Shown piece after piece: positions 62,920 to 64,000 of a stretch of DNA of 64,000 bases; positions within the stretch are counted from its first letter, which is position 1, and each line of letters opens with the position of its first letter. Made by a program: the position numbers and the translations under genes. Origin of the DNA: Nezara viridula (taxonomy: Eukaryota; Arthropoda; Insecta; Hemiptera; Pentatomidae). Below the pieces are notes generated by a model, which was not told the origin of the DNA, ran no database searches, and worked only from the letters and a program-made list of their open reading frames with translations. The DNA lies in NCBI GenBank assembly GCA_928085145.1, contig OV725080.1:143396636-143460635 (forward strand). Direction: 5' to 3'.

Positions 62920-64000
62920 TATGCATTAGCATATTAAAAGTCATTTATGAAAACATTACAGTACACATATTATATGATGCTTTAATCATTGGTATAATAA
63001 TAATGATATATTCAGAAATCAACATAAATAAATATTATCTTCATGGTACTAGAGAAAACTGAATTAAGTAGAAGTATTTAATTAAAAAAATTAGATCTAT
63101 CCTGCACTATTTAAAATGATATAAAATTGAGGTTTCATTAGTTAATATTAAAACTAAAATAAATAGAGAAGTTACAGTTAAATAGGATTTTACAAACATC
63201 CTAATGTGTGGTGTTTGCTGAAATTAAGAAAAATATTTCTAAATTAAGTAGTAAATGTTGTTCTGGGCAAACAGCAGACATGCATCCTCATATTGTATAA
63301 TGAAATAGATTTTAAAATTATTTAATAAGTAATATGTAATGTAGATTATTAAATAAATCTAATTACATTAAGTTATTTCATATGCTTGAAACCATGAGAC
63401 CAACATTAAAAACAAAAATTCACCATATGATTCATAATTTTACTAAAACCATTTTTAATGAATATTAAACATGTAAAATATTATTGCATTGAACTAATGA
63501 TTTTTGTTGAAGTGGGCCTAAGTTTTTCATCATCTTCAAAAATTACAACATGCTGAAGATATAATTTTTTAAATTGATTAAAAGGAGTGGTGAACAACAA
63601 AAAAGGAGTGAGGTGGGTGTTTTTAAAATAATAAAATTATACTTGTGAATCAAAACTAAAAAGAGGAAATCAACATACATAATTTTGAATTGATAATAAA
63701 AAATAATCTAGGAAGAAACAAATAATGCTGCTTGAGTAACCTATGTACAATAAACAAAAAAAATATTATTAAATATATACCAGAATTTGGCATTATTTAA
63801 ATAAATATTAATTATTCAACAAAGTGAGTATTTAGAATATTTTTTAATCAATCTGACTGATAAATAATAATTTATTATTTATTATATTTTTTAAATGCAA
63901 AATATTTGTTATGCGTTACTATAACCATTTATTTTTTAATATTTTTTTAAAGTATTAAAAAATAAATATTATTAACAATTCAACTAATTTTGCTCTGTAT
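62920..64000. other. Upstream intron of the Ly6/quiver-like gene, no feature seen
   Basis: AT-rich. No exon with an in-phase donor was found for the Ly6-like gene here, so its earlier exons probably lie outside the window. Confidence 0.4.

Noticed and set aside
1..64000. CRISPR arrays, operons, bacterial regulatory sites or intact tRNA/rRNA genes
   Set aside because: None seen. The window is animal nuclear DNA, and the tRNA-like sequences belong to SINE copies.

Overview
This is a eukaryotic nuclear window. It is very AT-rich, with short exons, GT-AG introns of 75 bases to over 3 kb, and a dense load of transposons. The protein sequences (PTEN, ATAD1, a Ly6/quiver-type protein) and the transposon set (DD37D mariner-like, Tc1-like, CR1-, Jockey- and RTE-like LINEs, hAT and PIF/Harbinger MITEs, a tRNA-derived SINE) indicate an invertebrate animal, probably an arthropod. 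The base composition and transposon style remind me of a caligid copepod such as the salmon louse. The species is inference, not shown by the sequence.

All four genes I can support lie on the minus strand, so they read from right to left. A Ly6/quiver-like gene contributes its last exon (62713-62913). Next is an unrecognised Asn-rich protein gene: start codon at 62235, exons 62212-62235, 62022-62127, 57769-60017 and 55183-55320, with the 3' end not located. Then comes ATAD1/Msp1, a mitochondrial AAA ATPase, complete in seven exons from 47198 to 38212. Last is PTEN, the PI(3,4,5)P3 phosphatase, with nine supported coding exons from 19552 to 4875 and a candidate last exon at 3487-3533. Splice phases agree across every junction in the three multi-exon genes.

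ATAD1 and PTEN are also neighbours in the human genome (10q23), so this looks like ancient microsynteny. Here the two genes point the same way; in human they are divergent.

The 18 kb between ATAD1 and PTEN (about 19.6-38.2 kb) and the larger introns are filled with mobile DNA: an RTE/L1-like LINE (22.1-23.9 kb), CR1 and Jockey ends, an RNase H-bearing LINE remnant, three copies of one hAT-type MITE with 8-bp target duplications, a TA-flanked foldback MITE, two SINE copies, a degenerate satellite and long TA microsatellites.

The most unusual structures are small foldback elements with 12-bp flanking direct repeats. Two of them (56246-56545 and 25097-25300) share a hammerhead-ribozyme-like core (CTGATGA, then a stem, then GAAACGTC) despite different arms. 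One is nested inside a hAT MITE, which defines its borders. A third foldback (53292-53470) has the same general layout without that core. These may be short retroelements related to Penelope-like elements or retrozymes.
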